From Halostagnicola larsenii XH-48 (GTDB lineage Archaea > Halobacteriota > Halobacteria > Halobacteriales > Natrialbaceae): DNA of 64,000 nt. Made by a program: the position numbers and the translations under genes. The stretch covers positions 2,294,001 to 2,358,000 of the forward strand of contig NZ_CP007055.1 in assembly GCF_000517625.1 (NCBI RefSeq). The letters run 5' to 3'. The notes under the pieces were generated by a model that saw only the letters and a program-made list of their open reading frames with translations, made no database searches and was not told the DNA's origin. Positions 44,572-54,204 of this stretch are shown here, piece by piece (the stretch's first letter is position 1; each line of letters begins with the position of its first letter).

Positions 44572-44625
44572 TCACATCACTCGACCGGCGCAATCATATC
44601 AGTCGACCGGCGTGATCACACCGCG
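44560..44625. repeat. 22-bp tandem repeat, three units
   Basis: Three consecutive 22-nt units (44560-44581, 44582-44603, 44604-44625) share the core cga(t/c)cggcg followed by (t/c)(g/a)atca(c/t). The second has a few substitutions. The first unit includes the last four codons and the stop of the SDR gene, so the array probably grew from the gene end outwards. Confidence 0.65.
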
Positions 44626-44670
44626 GACTCTTCGGCCAAGACGACGATGCGAAGCGAACGCAGACGCCGT

Positions 44671-46314
44671 TCACGTTTGTCGGTGTCGGTACCCGAATGC
44701 CGCCAAAAATGCGAGTAATCCGACTGCCCCGAACAAGAGTGGCGTTACGGTCCCCGTCGTTTCACCCGTCGCTCCGGCAAAATCGAGCGCCGGAACCTGA
44801 TTCAACGGGCCGACGTACCAACACAGAAGGAAGGTTACCTCGAACAGTCGTCGCGTTCGACTCCAGAAACCCATCGCCTGCGCGAGCGACGGAACGAAGA
44901 GGATCCCACCGAGGAGGACGACGAGTCCACCCGTTCCCGTATCGAGCACCGCGGACCAGAGTGCGACTCCGAGAAACGCCGCGGTCACGATCGTCCCGGC
45001 GGTCCACTCCGCGAGAAGTTGTCCGTACGGGTGTCTCGAGGAGACGATAAACGGCGTCATTCGGCGTCGAAGCGTACGGACACCCATCGACGACAACAGG
45101 AAGATGGGCCACACCGCGGCGGCCGAGGCGATCGCTTCGGTGGGAGCCGACCCGGTGAGTCCGACGAAGCCGATCAGAAGCGCACCGACGTACCACCACC
45201 ACGGCTGCCCGCGGACGAGCAATCGAAGCTCCTGACGGACGAGTCTCCCGAACCCGCCGGCGGATCGATCCGTCACCGGCGTCAGGGTCGTTTCGTCGGG
45301 GTTCTCACCGGCAGCGTTCACCTCGGCAGGAGTCGAGCGCAGAAACGGTACCGCGCTACCGAATCGATCGAAGAGACCCCTCGAATCCGACACATTGGAT
45401 GCCGAAAAACGATCGTACGGAAGCGTCGCGGCGAGTGCGATAGCGATTCCGAGCAGAACCAACCCGAGCCGGTTCGCGTAGAACCAGAGCGGCCACGAGT
45501 CGCCGGTCCAGTGGAACCTGACGATTTCCGCGCCGGCCGAACCCGCCCCGAAGTTCGCCACCCCCGGTCCGTCGTACCCCGGACCGACCTCGAGCACCGC
45601 GTCGTAGGTCAGGTCGCCAAGTGCGAACAGGCCGATCGTATCGGTCATCCGAGCCCAGAGGGGAATCTCCGCCGGCGATTGATCTCCCATCGCCGGGACC
45701 GCAGCGACTATGAGCATCAGTGCGGCGAAGAAATACACCACGTTGCCCAGCGTTCCGCGCAACCGGTGGGTCGACTGAAACAGGAGCGTAACGCCGGCGA
45801 CCAAACAACCGACCGGAAGGCCGAGCAAGAAGACCGGGCCGAGGATCCAGAACGGGTCGGTGGACCCGGTCCCGTGAACGAGGTGATTGAGCAGGGCGGC
45901 CGTCCCGAGCGTCCCCAGCAGGACGACGACGAGGCCGACGTGGCTGCACCATTTACCGAGCAGCAGTTCTCGAGCGGTGGTCGACGTACTGCCGACGAGG
46001 CGCTCGACGCCGGTCGCTCGGTCGCGCTCGAGCGAGCCGCTGAGGACGTAGTAACCGGCGAGAAACAGGATCGCTGCGCCGGTGACGCCGGCGGTGAGAC
46101 CGATGTACGCCGACGTCGGTTCGCCGGCGTACTGGTAGAGTTGTTCGTTGCTCGAGTCCTGGTAGAAGATTTCGACGGTGCCGACGTTGACCAGGTAGCC
46201 GAGGTACGCGATCACGGCCAACACGGCGAGCAATCGGCGGGATCGGATCCGCTGGAGAAAGTCCGCGCGAGCGACGTGGGACACTCGGCGGGTCGACGGA
46301 TTCCCCGAGCGCAT
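44671..46314 (-). CDS. ABC transporter permease, two-fold six-helix type
   Basis: The 547-residue membrane protein has about 12 predicted helices in two halves. The first half begins RIRSRRLLAVLAVIAYLGYL and contains ERDRATGVERLVGSTSTTAR, a loop typical of ABC-2 permeases of the NosY/copper or Na+ export group. The second half has RQELRLLVRGQPWWWYVGAL. It overlaps no gene and lies 1 nt from the ATPase at 46316. Together they form an exporter of unknown substrate. The haloarchaeal family is often annotated only as ABC permease. Confidence 0.82.
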   Translation of the reverse strand: MRSGNPSTRRVSHVARADFLQRIRSRRLLAVLAVIAYLGYLVNVGTVEIFYQDSSNEQLYQYAGEPTSAYIGLTAGVTGAAILFLAGYYVLSGSLERDRATGVERLVGSTSTTARELLLGKWCSHVGLVVVLLGTLGTAALLNHLVHGTGSTDPFWILGPVFLLGLPVGCLVAGVTLLFQSTHRLRGTLGNVVYFFAALMLIVAAVPAMGDQSPAEIPLWARMTDTIGLFALGDLTYDAVLEVGPGYDGPGVANFGAGSAGAEIVRFHWTGDSWPLWFYANRLGLVLLGIAIALAATLPYDRFSASNVSDSRGLFDRFGSAVPFLRSTPAEVNAAGENPDETTLTPVTDRSAGGFGRLVRQELRLLVRGQPWWWYVGALLIGFVGLTGSAPTEAIASAAAVWPIFLLSSMGVRTLRRRMTPFIVSSRHPYGQLLAEWTAGTIVTAAFLGVALWSAVLDTGTGGLVVLLGGILFVPSLAQAMGFWSRTRRLFEVTFLLCWYVGPLNQVPALDFAGATGETTGTVTPLLFGAVGLLAFLAAFGYRHRQT

Positions 46315-46315
46315 A

Positions 46316-47191
46316 TCAGGCCGCCCCTCGCCGTTCGATCCGATCGAGGTAGGCGTCCTCGAGCGTCGGCGTCACGGGCGTCGCCTCGGGGACCGGTCGC
46401 TCGTCGGCGATCACCCGCACGCTGACCCCGTCCGCTCGCTGGACGGTGCCCGAGACCTGGTACTCGCGTCGAACGGCTTCGAGGTCGTCGCGCGGCGCAA
46501 CGTATTCGTATACCTTTCCGTCGGTCGCCTCGACGAGCGACTCCGGATCCGCGTGCGTAACGAGTTCCCCCTCCTCGAGCAGCGCGACCGTCTTCGCTGT
46601 CGCTTCGATGTCCGGAACGATGTGCGTCGAGAGGAGAACGACGCGATCGCTCGCCGTCGAGGAGAGGACGTTTCGAAAGCGAACTCGCTCCTCCGGATCG
46701 AGTCCGACCGTCGGCTCGTCGACGACCAGTAGGTCGGGATCGTTTACGAGCGCCTGCGCGATGCCGACGCGCTGGTGCATCCCGCCCGAGAACGTCCGGA
46801 GTTTCCGGTCTCGAGCCTGCTGGAGGTTCGTCAGCGAGAGCAGTTCGTCGATACGGGCGTCGGCGGTTTCTCGGTCCAGTCCGCGGAGGGCGGCGATATA
46901 CTCGAGGAACTCCGTTGCGGTGAGATCCGGATAGACGCCGAACTGCTGTGGCAGGTAGCCGAGCACGTCTCGGACGGCCGAGGGCGTCTCGACGGTGTCG
47001 GTCCCGTTCCAGTAGGCGCTTCCGGTGGTCGGCTCGGAGACGGTCGTAATGATCCGCATCAGCGTCGATTTACCGGCACCGTTGGGTCCGAGCAGGCCGT
47101 GAATTCCCTGCTCCAACTCGAGGTCGACTCCGCGAACGCCCCACACGTCCTCGGCGTATCGTTTGCCGACGTTTGCTAATCGCAGGTTCAT
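46316..47191 (-). CDS. ABC transporter ATP-binding protein
   Basis: The 291-residue ATPase has Walker A LLGPNGAGKSTLMRIITTVS, Q-loop LGYLPQQFGVYPDLTATEFL, signature TFSGGMHQRVGIAQALVNDP, Walker B LLVVDEPTVGLDPEERVRFR and H-loop VVLLSTHIVPDIE. It lies immediately upstream of its permease in the same transcript. On the coding strand cttatttatg at 47212-47221 is 21-30 nt before the ATG, indicating a leaderless promoter. Confidence 0.88.
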   Translation of the reverse strand: MNLRLANVGKRYAEDVWGVRGVDLELEQGIHGLLGPNGAGKSTLMRIITTVSEPTTGSAYWNGTDTVETPSAVRDVLGYLPQQFGVYPDLTATEFLEYIAALRGLDRETADARIDELLSLTNLQQARDRKLRTFSGGMHQRVGIAQALVNDPDLLVVDEPTVGLDPEERVRFRNVLSSTASDRVVLLSTHIVPDIEATAKTVALLEEGELVTHADPESLVEATDGKVYEYVAPRDDLEAVRREYQVSGTVQRADGVSVRVIADERPVPEATPVTPTLEDAYLDRIERRGAA

Positions 47192-47211
47192 TATTCGAGT
47201 TAGATAGCAAA

Positions 47212-47221
47212 CATAAATAAG
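47212..47221 (-). promoter_or_regulatory. TATA box of the second ABC exporter
   Basis: cttatttatg (minus strand) sits 21-30 nt before the ATG at 47191, consistent with a leaderless transcript. The whole 47192-47260 stretch is AT-rich compared with the genes on both sides. Confidence 0.5.
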
Positions 47222-47334
47222 TTCTATGAAATGTTATACATCAGACATTCTGTGACGACGTGTCCTGCTATCGACGGTGACTTCGAGCGCCGAATCGAGT
47301 CGGATACAGGCCAATCCAGAAAAGGAACCGCCGA

Positions 47335-50300
47335 TCAGTCGTCGCTCGCCGCGTAGCCCGGCGACTCCGCTTCGACCGGGCTCTCGGGCGTGGCCGGGAG
47401 TTCGGCACGAACGTCGTCGCGGCCGTCCTCGGTGATCGCCTCGTGGTAGGCGTCGGGCATGACCTTCACGAACGACTCGAGGGAGCGCTCCCAGTTGTCG
47501 AGCAGGTCCTGCCCGCGCTCGGAGCCGGTGTAGGCGACGTGGTTCTCGACGAGTCGGCGGAGCATGGTTTCGTCTTCCTCCTCGAGACTGTCGTGGAGGG
47601 TCACCATGCCGGTGTTCGCGCGGTCGTCGAAGTCTCCATCCGGATCGTAGACGTAGGCAACGCCGCCGGACATCCCCGCGGCGAAGTTCGTCCCCGTCTC
47701 GCCCAGCACGGCGACGACGCCACCAGTCATGTACTCACAGCCGTGGTCGCCGACGCCTTCGACGACCGCCTTGGCTGCGGAGTTGCGAACGGCGAATCGC
47801 TCGCCCGCGACGCCGTTGACGTACAGTTCGCCGCCGGTCGCGCCGTAGAGCGCGACGTTGCCGATGGCGACGTTCTCGGCCGGATCGTAGGCCGCGGATT
47901 CGGGCGTCCGGATCGTCAGCTTCCCGCCGGAGAGCCCCTTGCCGACGTAGTCGTTCGCACTGCCGTTCAGGTGCATCGAGACGCCGCTGGCGAGGAACGC
48001 GCCGAAGCTCTGTCCGGCGGTCCCCTCGAGGTCGACCGTCAGCGTGTCCTCGGGCAGTCCCGCCTCGCCGTAGCGGTCGGTGACCCGGTTCGAGAGCATC
48101 GCGCCGACGGCGCGGTCGACGTTCGACACGTCAGTCGCGAGCGTGACTGGCGTCTGCTCTTCGATCGCTTTCTCGCCTGCGTCGATGAGTTTGCGATCGA
48201 GTTGCTCCTCGAGTTCGTGGTCCTGCTCGCGGATCTTCCGGCGGACGTCCCCGCCGGGGCTGGCCAGCAGTCCCGAGAGGTCGAGGGTGCGAGCCTTCGG
48301 ATGCTCGACGTCGGTTCGCTGGGAGAGCACCTCGACGCGGCCGATCATCTCGTCGACCGTCTCGAAGCCGAGTTCGGCCATGATCTCGCGCAGTTCCTGG
48401 GCGATGAACGTCATGTAGTTGATGACGTGTTCGGGTTCGCCGGGGAAGCGCTTCCGGAGGTCCTCGCGCTGGGTGGCGACGCCGACCGGACAGGTGTTCT
48501 TGTGACACTGTCGGGCCATCACGCAGCCGCCGGTGACCAGCGAGGCGGTGCCGAAGATGTACTCCTCGGCGCCGAGCAACGCGGCGACGGCGACGTCGCG
48601 GCCGGTCTTCATCCCGCCGTCTGTCGAGACGCGAATCCGGTCGCGCAGGCCCGTCTCTCGGAGCATCTGGTTGGCTTCGGCGAGGCCGAGCTCCCAGGGG
48701 AGGCCCGCGCTCTTGATCGAGGTTCGGGGCGACGCCCCGGTACCGCCGGAGTGGCCCGAGATGTGGACAACGTCGGCGTTCGCCTTCGCGACGCCGGCGG
48801 CAACCGTGCCGATGCCGGCCTCGCTGACGAGTTTGACGTTGATATCCGCGTCCTCGTTGGCGGCTTTCAGATCGAAGATTAGCTGTTTGAGGTCCTCGAT
48901 GGAGTAGATGTCGTGCAGCGGCGGCGGAGAGATGAGTCCGACGCCGGGCGTCGACTTGCGGACGTGGGCGATCATCTCGTTGACCTTCGCGCCGGGGAGG
49001 TGTCCGCCCTCGCCGGGTTTCGAGCCCTGTGCCATCTTGATCTGGAGTTCGTCCGCACTCGAGAGGTACGTCGAGGTGACGCCGAATCGGCCGGAAGCGA
49101 CCTGCTTGACGTTGCACTCGCGTTCGGTGTCGAACCGTTCCGGCGGTTCACCGCCCTCGCCGGAGTTCGACTTGCCGCCCAGGCGATTCATCGCGATGGA
49201 GTTGTTCTCGTGAGCTTCCGGCGAGAGGCTACCGAGACTCATCGCGGCCGTCGAGAACCGCTCGACGATGTCTTTGATCGGTTCGACGTCTTCGATCGGG
49301 ACGGGGTCGCGATCGGAGTCGAACTCGAGCAAGCCACGGAGCGTCTGGAGTTCCGTCTGCTGGTCGTTGATCAGTCCGGCAAACTCCTGGTAGCGCTCGT
49401 AGTCGTTCGAGCGGACCGACTGCTGGAGCGCGCCGACGGTTTCTGGGTTCCACTGGTGGTGGATGCCGTTCGAGCGGTGTTCGAACTCGCCCTGCCGACT
49501 CAGCTTCGATTCCTCGTCGTCGCCGAACGCCGCCTCGTGGCGTTCGCGAACGTCGTCCTCGATTTCGGCGAGGCCGATCCCTTCTGTGCGATTCTCGGTA
49601 CCCGCGAAGTACTCCTCGACGAGGTCCGAATCGAGTCCGACCGCCTCGAAGATCTGGGCACCCTGGTAGCTCTCGACGGTCGAGATACCCATCTTGGCCA
49701 TGATCTTCAACAGTCCGTCCTCGACCGCGCCGACGTAGGCGTCGATCGCGACTTCGGTATCCGCGCCGTCGGGGCCGGCGGTGATGTCCTCGATGGTCTG
49801 GTAGGCGAGATACGGGTTGACCGCACCCGCGCCGTAGCCGACCAGCGTCGCGAAGTGGTGGACGGTCCGCGGATCCGCGGACTCGACGACGAGTCCGACG
49901 TGATTTCGCAGGCCGTTGCGAACGAGGTGGTGGTGGACCGCACCCGTCGCAAGCAGGCTCGGAATTGCGGCCGAATCGGCGTCGACGCCGCGGTCGGAGA
50001 GGACGACGATGTCAGCGCCGCCTTCGATCGCTTCGACGGTGTCCGCGCGAACGCGCTCGATCGCAGCCTCGAGAGACGAACCCAGTTCGTCGCCGTCGGG
50101 TTCGTAGGTGATGTCGATCGTCGCCGCCGAGAGGCCGTTCGTCTCGCAGTTGCGAACCGACTCGAGTTCCGCGTCGGTCAGAATCGGCGAATCGAGCACG
50201 AGCTGGCGGGCGTGCTCGGGAGACTCCTCGAGGAGGTTCCGCTGGAAGCCCAGGCGGCTCTCGAGGCTCGTCACGAGTTCCTCGCGGATGTAATCGAGCG

Positions 50301-51888
50301 GCGGGTTCGTGACCTGGGCGAAAAGCTGTTTGAAGTACGAAAACAGCGGCCGATTGAACTCGGTGAGCACCGACAGCGGCGTGTCGTCGCCCATCGACCC
50401 GACCGGGTCCTTGCCCTTCTTGGTCATCGGCTCGATCAGGTTCTCGAGTTCGTCGTGGGTGTAGCCGAAGGTCGCCTGGAAATCCCGCAGGTCGGCGACC
50501 TCGTGTTGTGGGGTCCGATCGTTCGTCGAGACGATGTCCTCGAGTGCGACCTGTTCCTGTTCGACCCACTCGCCGTAGCGGTCGTCGACGAGGTCGTCAA
50601 AGACTTCCTCGTCGGGGATGACCCGACCTTCCTCGGGATCGGCGAGGAATAGCTGTCCGGGCTGGAGACGGCCGCGTTCCGCAATGTTTTCCGGGTTCGT
50701 CTCGAGCGCGCCGGCCTCGCTGGCCATGATCAGTCGGTTGTCGGTGGTCACGTCGTACCGGCACGGACGGAGCCCGTTTCGGTCGAGGACCGCGCCGACG
50801 CGTTCGCCGTCGGTCGCCGCGACGAGGGCGGGACCGTCCCAGGGTTCGACGAGCGAGGCGTGGAAGTCGTAGAAGTCCTTGCGGTCCTGGTCCATCGAGT
50901 CGTCGCCGCGCCAGGCTTCGGGCACGAGCATCCGAAGCGCGTGTTCGAGGTCGCGACCGTCCTGCATGAGCAGTTCCAGCGCGTTGTCGACGCTCGCGGT
51001 GTCGGATTGCTCGGGGTCGTCGATGATCGGTTTGACGGCGTCGATATCGGAGATGACGTCGCTCTCGATGTCCGTCTCTCGGGCGCGCATCCAGTTGATG
51101 TTGCCCTGAATGGTGTTGAACTCGCCGTTGTGGATGATGTTCCGGTAGGGATGGGCCAGGTGCCATGCACCGAGCGTGTTCGTCGAGAACCGCTCGTGGA
51201 CCATCGCGAAGTTCGATTCGACGCGCTCGTCGCCGAGATCCGGGTAGTACGATTCGACCTGTTCGCCCTTTAACAGCCCCTTGTAGACGATGGTCTTCGA
51301 ATCGAGCGAGCAGACGTAGAAGCGCTCTTTGTTCGCGATTTCGGCCGCTTCAACCGCATTCTCGAGGGCGCGTCGCGCGACGTAGAGTCGACGATCCAAG
51401 GCTTCGTCGGAGATGTCGTCCTCAGGGGCGACGGCGACCTGCCGGACGTCCGGTTCCGATTCGACGGCCGTCTCGCCGAGTCCGTCGTTGTTCGTCGGAA
51501 CGTCGCGCCACTCGAGGACCTTGAGGTCGTAGTCGGCGAACGTCGATTCGGCGACATCGACCAGGGACGCTCGAGCGTCGTCGTCCTGGGGGAAAAAGAG
51601 CGAGCCGACGGCGTAGGTATCTGGGAGATCTGCATCCAGAACGGCCGCAAAGAACGCATCCGGTCGCTGCAGCATGATTCCGGCCCCGTCGCCGGTGTTT
51701 TCCTCGGCACCGGTGGTTCCGCGATGTTCGAGATTGACGAGTAGTTCGAGTCCATCGGCGACGACGTCGTGGTCGACCGTCCCGTCGAGATCCATTACGA
51801 CGCCGACACCGCAGTTCGACCGCTCGTCCGCAGGGTCCGCGAGGCCCCGTGAACGGTCGGTGGATGATGCTCTGTGTGGCTGTGGCAT
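47335..51888 (-). CDS. gltB: Glutamate synthase large subunit
   Basis: The 1517-residue enzyme has an N-terminal class II glutaminase domain whose nucleophile is Cys26 (DERSNCGVGVVMDLDG) after a 25-residue propeptide, a central domain, the FMN/synthase domain (PPPLHDIYSIEDLKQLIFDL; ISGHSGGTGASPRTSIKSAG), the 3Fe-4S cluster block VTGGCVMARQCHKNTCPVGV (C-X5-C-X4-C), and the C-terminal beta-helix (VYGATGG-like GNVALYGATGGELYVNGVAG). It makes glutamate from glutamine and 2-oxoglutarate. No small subunit gene is adjacent, so ferredoxin or a distant partner may be the electron source. On the coding strand, cttatgg 28 nt before the ATG may be the TATA box. Confidence 0.93.
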   Translation of the reverse strand: MPQPHRASSTDRSRGLADPADERSNCGVGVVMDLDGTVDHDVVADGLELLVNLEHRGTTGAEENTGDGAGIMLQRPDAFFAAVLDADLPDTYAVGSLFFPQDDDARASLVDVAESTFADYDLKVLEWRDVPTNNDGLGETAVESEPDVRQVAVAPEDDISDEALDRRLYVARRALENAVEAAEIANKERFYVCSLDSKTIVYKGLLKGEQVESYYPDLGDERVESNFAMVHERFSTNTLGAWHLAHPYRNIIHNGEFNTIQGNINWMRARETDIESDVISDIDAVKPIIDDPEQSDTASVDNALELLMQDGRDLEHALRMLVPEAWRGDDSMDQDRKDFYDFHASLVEPWDGPALVAATDGERVGAVLDRNGLRPCRYDVTTDNRLIMASEAGALETNPENIAERGRLQPGQLFLADPEEGRVIPDEEVFDDLVDDRYGEWVEQEQVALEDIVSTNDRTPQHEVADLRDFQATFGYTHDELENLIEPMTKKGKDPVGSMGDDTPLSVLTEFNRPLFSYFKQLFAQVTNPPLDYIREELVTSLESRLGFQRNLLEESPEHARQLVLDSPILTDAELESVRNCETNGLSAATIDITYEPDGDELGSSLEAAIERVRADTVEAIEGGADIVVLSDRGVDADSAAIPSLLATGAVHHHLVRNGLRNHVGLVVESADPRTVHHFATLVGYGAGAVNPYLAYQTIEDITAGPDGADTEVAIDAYVGAVEDGLLKIMAKMGISTVESYQGAQIFEAVGLDSDLVEEYFAGTENRTEGIGLAEIEDDVRERHEAAFGDDEESKLSRQGEFEHRSNGIHHQWNPETVGALQQSVRSNDYERYQEFAGLINDQQTELQTLRGLLEFDSDRDPVPIEDVEPIKDIVERFSTAAMSLGSLSPEAHENNSIAMNRLGGKSNSGEGGEPPERFDTERECNVKQVASGRFGVTSTYLSSADELQIKMAQGSKPGEGGHLPGAKVNEMIAHVRKSTPGVGLISPPPLHDIYSIEDLKQLIFDLKAANEDADINVKLVSEAGIGTVAAGVAKANADVVHISGHSGGTGASPRTSIKSAGLPWELGLAEANQMLRETGLRDRIRVSTDGGMKTGRDVAVAALLGAEEYIFGTASLVTGGCVMARQCHKNTCPVGVATQREDLRKRFPGEPEHVINYMTFIAQELREIMAELGFETVDEMIGRVEVLSQRTDVEHPKARTLDLSGLLASPGGDVRRKIREQDHELEEQLDRKLIDAGEKAIEEQTPVTLATDVSNVDRAVGAMLSNRVTDRYGEAGLPEDTLTVDLEGTAGQSFGAFLASGVSMHLNGSANDYVGKGLSGGKLTIRTPESAAYDPAENVAIGNVALYGATGGELYVNGVAGERFAVRNSAAKAVVEGVGDHGCEYMTGGVVAVLGETGTNFAAGMSGGVAYVYDPDGDFDDRANTGMVTLHDSLEEEDETMLRRLVENHVAYTGSERGQDLLDNWERSLESFVKVMPDAYHEAITEDGRDDVRAELPATPESPVEAESPGYAASDD

Positions 51889-52218
51889 ACCACCTCTTGT
51901 GAGCGTCGACCATAAGAGGTTGACCCATAATGACTAAATGTATTCTAGACACATGCAAGGGAATATAAGGTATTATTTTCTAGCGATTCATCACGGCAAC
52001 GAGTGATCATGGCATCGAGTCATCCCAGCAGCGAGGCGACAAGAGTGTCAGAGGCACGTAGTGATCGCTCGCGTAAGCGAACACCACAGTACGTGATTCG
52101 TTTCTACTGATAAGGGTATGCGGGCTAATTGATTAGGCTCGGTAATTTGTTCTTGTTAGTGATTACCGGTAGTTAGTAGGAGTCGAGTCCGAAAAAGTCG
52201 CTGTTTCGCTGTGTGCAG
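51889..52218. other. AT-rich intergenic region upstream of gltB
   Basis: This 330-nt gap between the gltB start and the proS stop has no convincing ORF. Near gltB it holds cctcttatgg (TATA candidate) and gaggtgg just before the ATG. Between 52055 and 52095 a nested fold is possible: cacgta (52055-52060) with tacgtg (52090-52095), gtg/cac next to it, and tcgc/gcga inside. The sequence 51925-51985 is notably AT-rich. A small RNA or a proS terminator could lie here, but nothing decisive was seen. Confidence 0.35.
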
Positions 52219-53706
52219 TCAGTACGATTTCGCGAAGTACGCGATCTGATCGGCGGATTCGCCACAGACCGCACATTCGGCGTCATCGTCGTCTGGCGCT
52301 TCCGGAGCGCCCGTCGTCGCTTCGCCCTCCTCGGCTAACGGTTGCATGACGATTTCCGCCGAAACCTTCTCCTTGATCGCCTCCTCGCAGGCCTGATCGC
52401 CACACCACGGTACTCGGACGTAGCCGCCGTGTTTGCCGATCGTCCCCATGATCTCCTCGGGGCTGTCGGCCTCGCGAACGTTGTCCTCGAGCCTTTCCTC
52501 GGCGGCCGCGTAGAGTTTGTCGTAGATCGTCTCGAGGTTGGATTCGACCGTCTCGACCAGCCCTGAGCGGTCCGCGACGACGTTCTCGTTGTCGGGGCGG
52601 TGAACCAGCGTAACCTCCTCGTCGTCGACTTCGTTCGGGCCGATCTCGAGGCGCAGCGGAACGCCGTTGAGTTCGTGTTCGTTGAACTTGAAGCCGGGAT
52701 TGCGTTCGTCCCGGTCGTCGAGTTCGACGCGGACGCCCGCCGCCTCGAGGTCCGCGGCGATCGCCTCAGAGTACTCGAGCACGTTCTCTTTCGTGTCCTC
52801 CTGCCAGATCGGGACGATGACGACTTGCGTCGGTGCGACCGTCGGCGGAAGCACGAGCCCCTGATCGTCCGAGTGAGTCATGATGAGCGCGCCGAGCGCC
52901 CGCCAGGAGAGACCCCACGACGTGGTGTAAGCCGTCTGTTCGTCCTCGTCCTCGTCGACGAAGGTGATGTCGAACGCCTCCGCGAACGACTGGCCGAGGT
53001 GGTGGCTGGTGCCGCCCTGGACCGACTTGCCGTCGGGCATCAGCGCCTCGACGGTCGTCGTCGTGTCCGCGCCGGGGAACTTGTCGTGTTCGGGTTTTTT
53101 GCCGCGAAGCACGGGAATCGCGAGAACGTCCTCGTAGAGTTCTTCGTACTGTCCGAGTCGGGTCCAGACTTCGTCCCACGCGCCCTCGTCGCTTGCGTGT
53201 GCCGTGTGGCCCTCCTGCCACATGAACTCCTTCGTCCGGAAGAACGGCTTCGTCTCCGTCGCCTCCCACCGAACGACCGAACACCACTGATTGAGCCGCA
53301 GCGGCAGGTCGCGGTGACTGCGCGTCCAGTCGGCCATGAACGGCGCGATGATGGACTCGCTGGTCGGTCGGACCGCCAGGCGCTCCTCGAGTTCGTCGTG
53401 ACCGCCGTGGGTGACCCACGCGACCTCCGGGTCGAACCCTTCGACGATGTCTTTCTCCCGCTCCAAGAACGACTCGGGGATGAACATCGGGAAGTAGACG
53501 TTGTCGACGCCGGTTTCTTTGAACCGGCCGTCGAGTTCGTCCTGTAGGCGTTCCCAGAGGGCGTAGCCCCGCGGTTTCGTGACGATAAAGCCGCCCATCG
53601 GCGCGTAGTCTGCGATTCCCGCCTTCTGGACGACCTCGGCGTACCACTCGCCGGGCTTGTGCGATTTCGACTCGGTGATCCCGAGTTCCTGACTCTCGTC
53701 GCTCAT
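52219..53706 (-). CDS. proS: Prolyl-tRNA synthetase
   Basis: The 495-residue class II synthetase of the archaeal/eukaryotic type has ADYAPMGGFIVTKPRGYALW (motif 1 side), LAVRPTSESIIAPFMADW, VVRWEATETKPFFRTKEFMW (motif 2), EALMPDGKSVQGGTSHHLGQ, the anticodon-binding domain (DVRVELDDRDERNPGFKF-like), and a C-terminal zinc-like domain with WCGDQACEEAI and ECAVCG. The chain ends AYFAKSY, the conserved archaeal terminus whose Tyr reaches the active site. It charges tRNA-Pro. The start is the ATG at 53706. Confidence 0.93.
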   Translation of the reverse strand: MSDESQELGITESKSHKPGEWYAEVVQKAGIADYAPMGGFIVTKPRGYALWERLQDELDGRFKETGVDNVYFPMFIPESFLEREKDIVEGFDPEVAWVTHGGHDELEERLAVRPTSESIIAPFMADWTRSHRDLPLRLNQWCSVVRWEATETKPFFRTKEFMWQEGHTAHASDEGAWDEVWTRLGQYEELYEDVLAIPVLRGKKPEHDKFPGADTTTTVEALMPDGKSVQGGTSHHLGQSFAEAFDITFVDEDEDEQTAYTTSWGLSWRALGALIMTHSDDQGLVLPPTVAPTQVVIVPIWQEDTKENVLEYSEAIAADLEAAGVRVELDDRDERNPGFKFNEHELNGVPLRLEIGPNEVDDEEVTLVHRPDNENVVADRSGLVETVESNLETIYDKLYAAAEERLEDNVREADSPEEIMGTIGKHGGYVRVPWCGDQACEEAIKEKVSAEIVMQPLAEEGEATTGAPEAPDDDDAECAVCGESADQIAYFAKSY

Positions 53707-53811
53707 TGGTTCAACACTCAGCCAGCGCGGGCTTAAACCATGCGAAGGCCGGACGCCGATTCGCGACTCGCCACGGATTGAGCGATACGAGCATCCGGCA
53801 GCGGCCGGTAG

Positions 53812-54204
53812 TCAACTCGCGTTGTGGTCGAGTCGCTCGCCGCGGGTGTACTTCCCGTGGAAGGCGAGCATGTCGATCCCCATCGCCGCCAGCGAAACCC
53901 CGCCGACGGCAGTCAGGAGAAAGAAAAAGAGGCTGCCGCTCCCGGCGAGCCCAAGCGGGAGCGATAGTCCGAGCAGGACGTTTCCAGCGCCGCTCCACCG
54001 ATACCACGCCCAGCGGTCGGTCAGGCCCGTATCGGTCGCTGCAACGATGTCGAACACACCGGCCAGCCCGATCAACGTGACCTGCACGAGAAACGTTGAT
54101 ACCTCGAGACCACCGGTCCCCAGCAAAGCGATGCCACCGCCGCTGACGAGAAGCAAAAACGCGCCGACGACGCCACTGAGTCGACGGTTACGGCGTTCGT
54201 TCAT
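53812..54204 (-). CDS. Four-helix membrane protein, haloarchaeal hypothetical
   Basis: The 130-residue protein has a basic start (MNERRNRRLSG) and four helices: VVGAFLLLVSGGGIALLGTG, TFLVQVTLIGLAGVFDIVAA, GAGNVLLGLSLPLGLAGSGS and FFFLLTAVGGVSLAAMGIDM. It ends in a soluble, charged tail. No family was recognised. It lies upstream of proS on the same strand with a 105-nt gap. Confidence 0.6.
   Translation of the reverse strand: MNERRNRRLSGVVGAFLLLVSGGGIALLGTGGLEVSTFLVQVTLIGLAGVFDIVAATDTGLTDRWAWYRWSGAGNVLLGLSLPLGLAGSGSLFFFLLTAVGGVSLAAMGIDMLAFHGKYTRGERLDHNAS

Noticed and set aside
48913-50652. 579-codon open frame on the plus strand inside gltB
   Set aside because: Antisense shadow of glutamate synthase with Arg/Val/Asp bias and no domain.
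52055-52095. Nested hairpin upstream of gltB as a riboswitch
   Set aside because: Stems are only 4-6 bp with bulges and it lies over 160 nt from the gene, before the likely TATA box, so it would not be in the gltB transcript.
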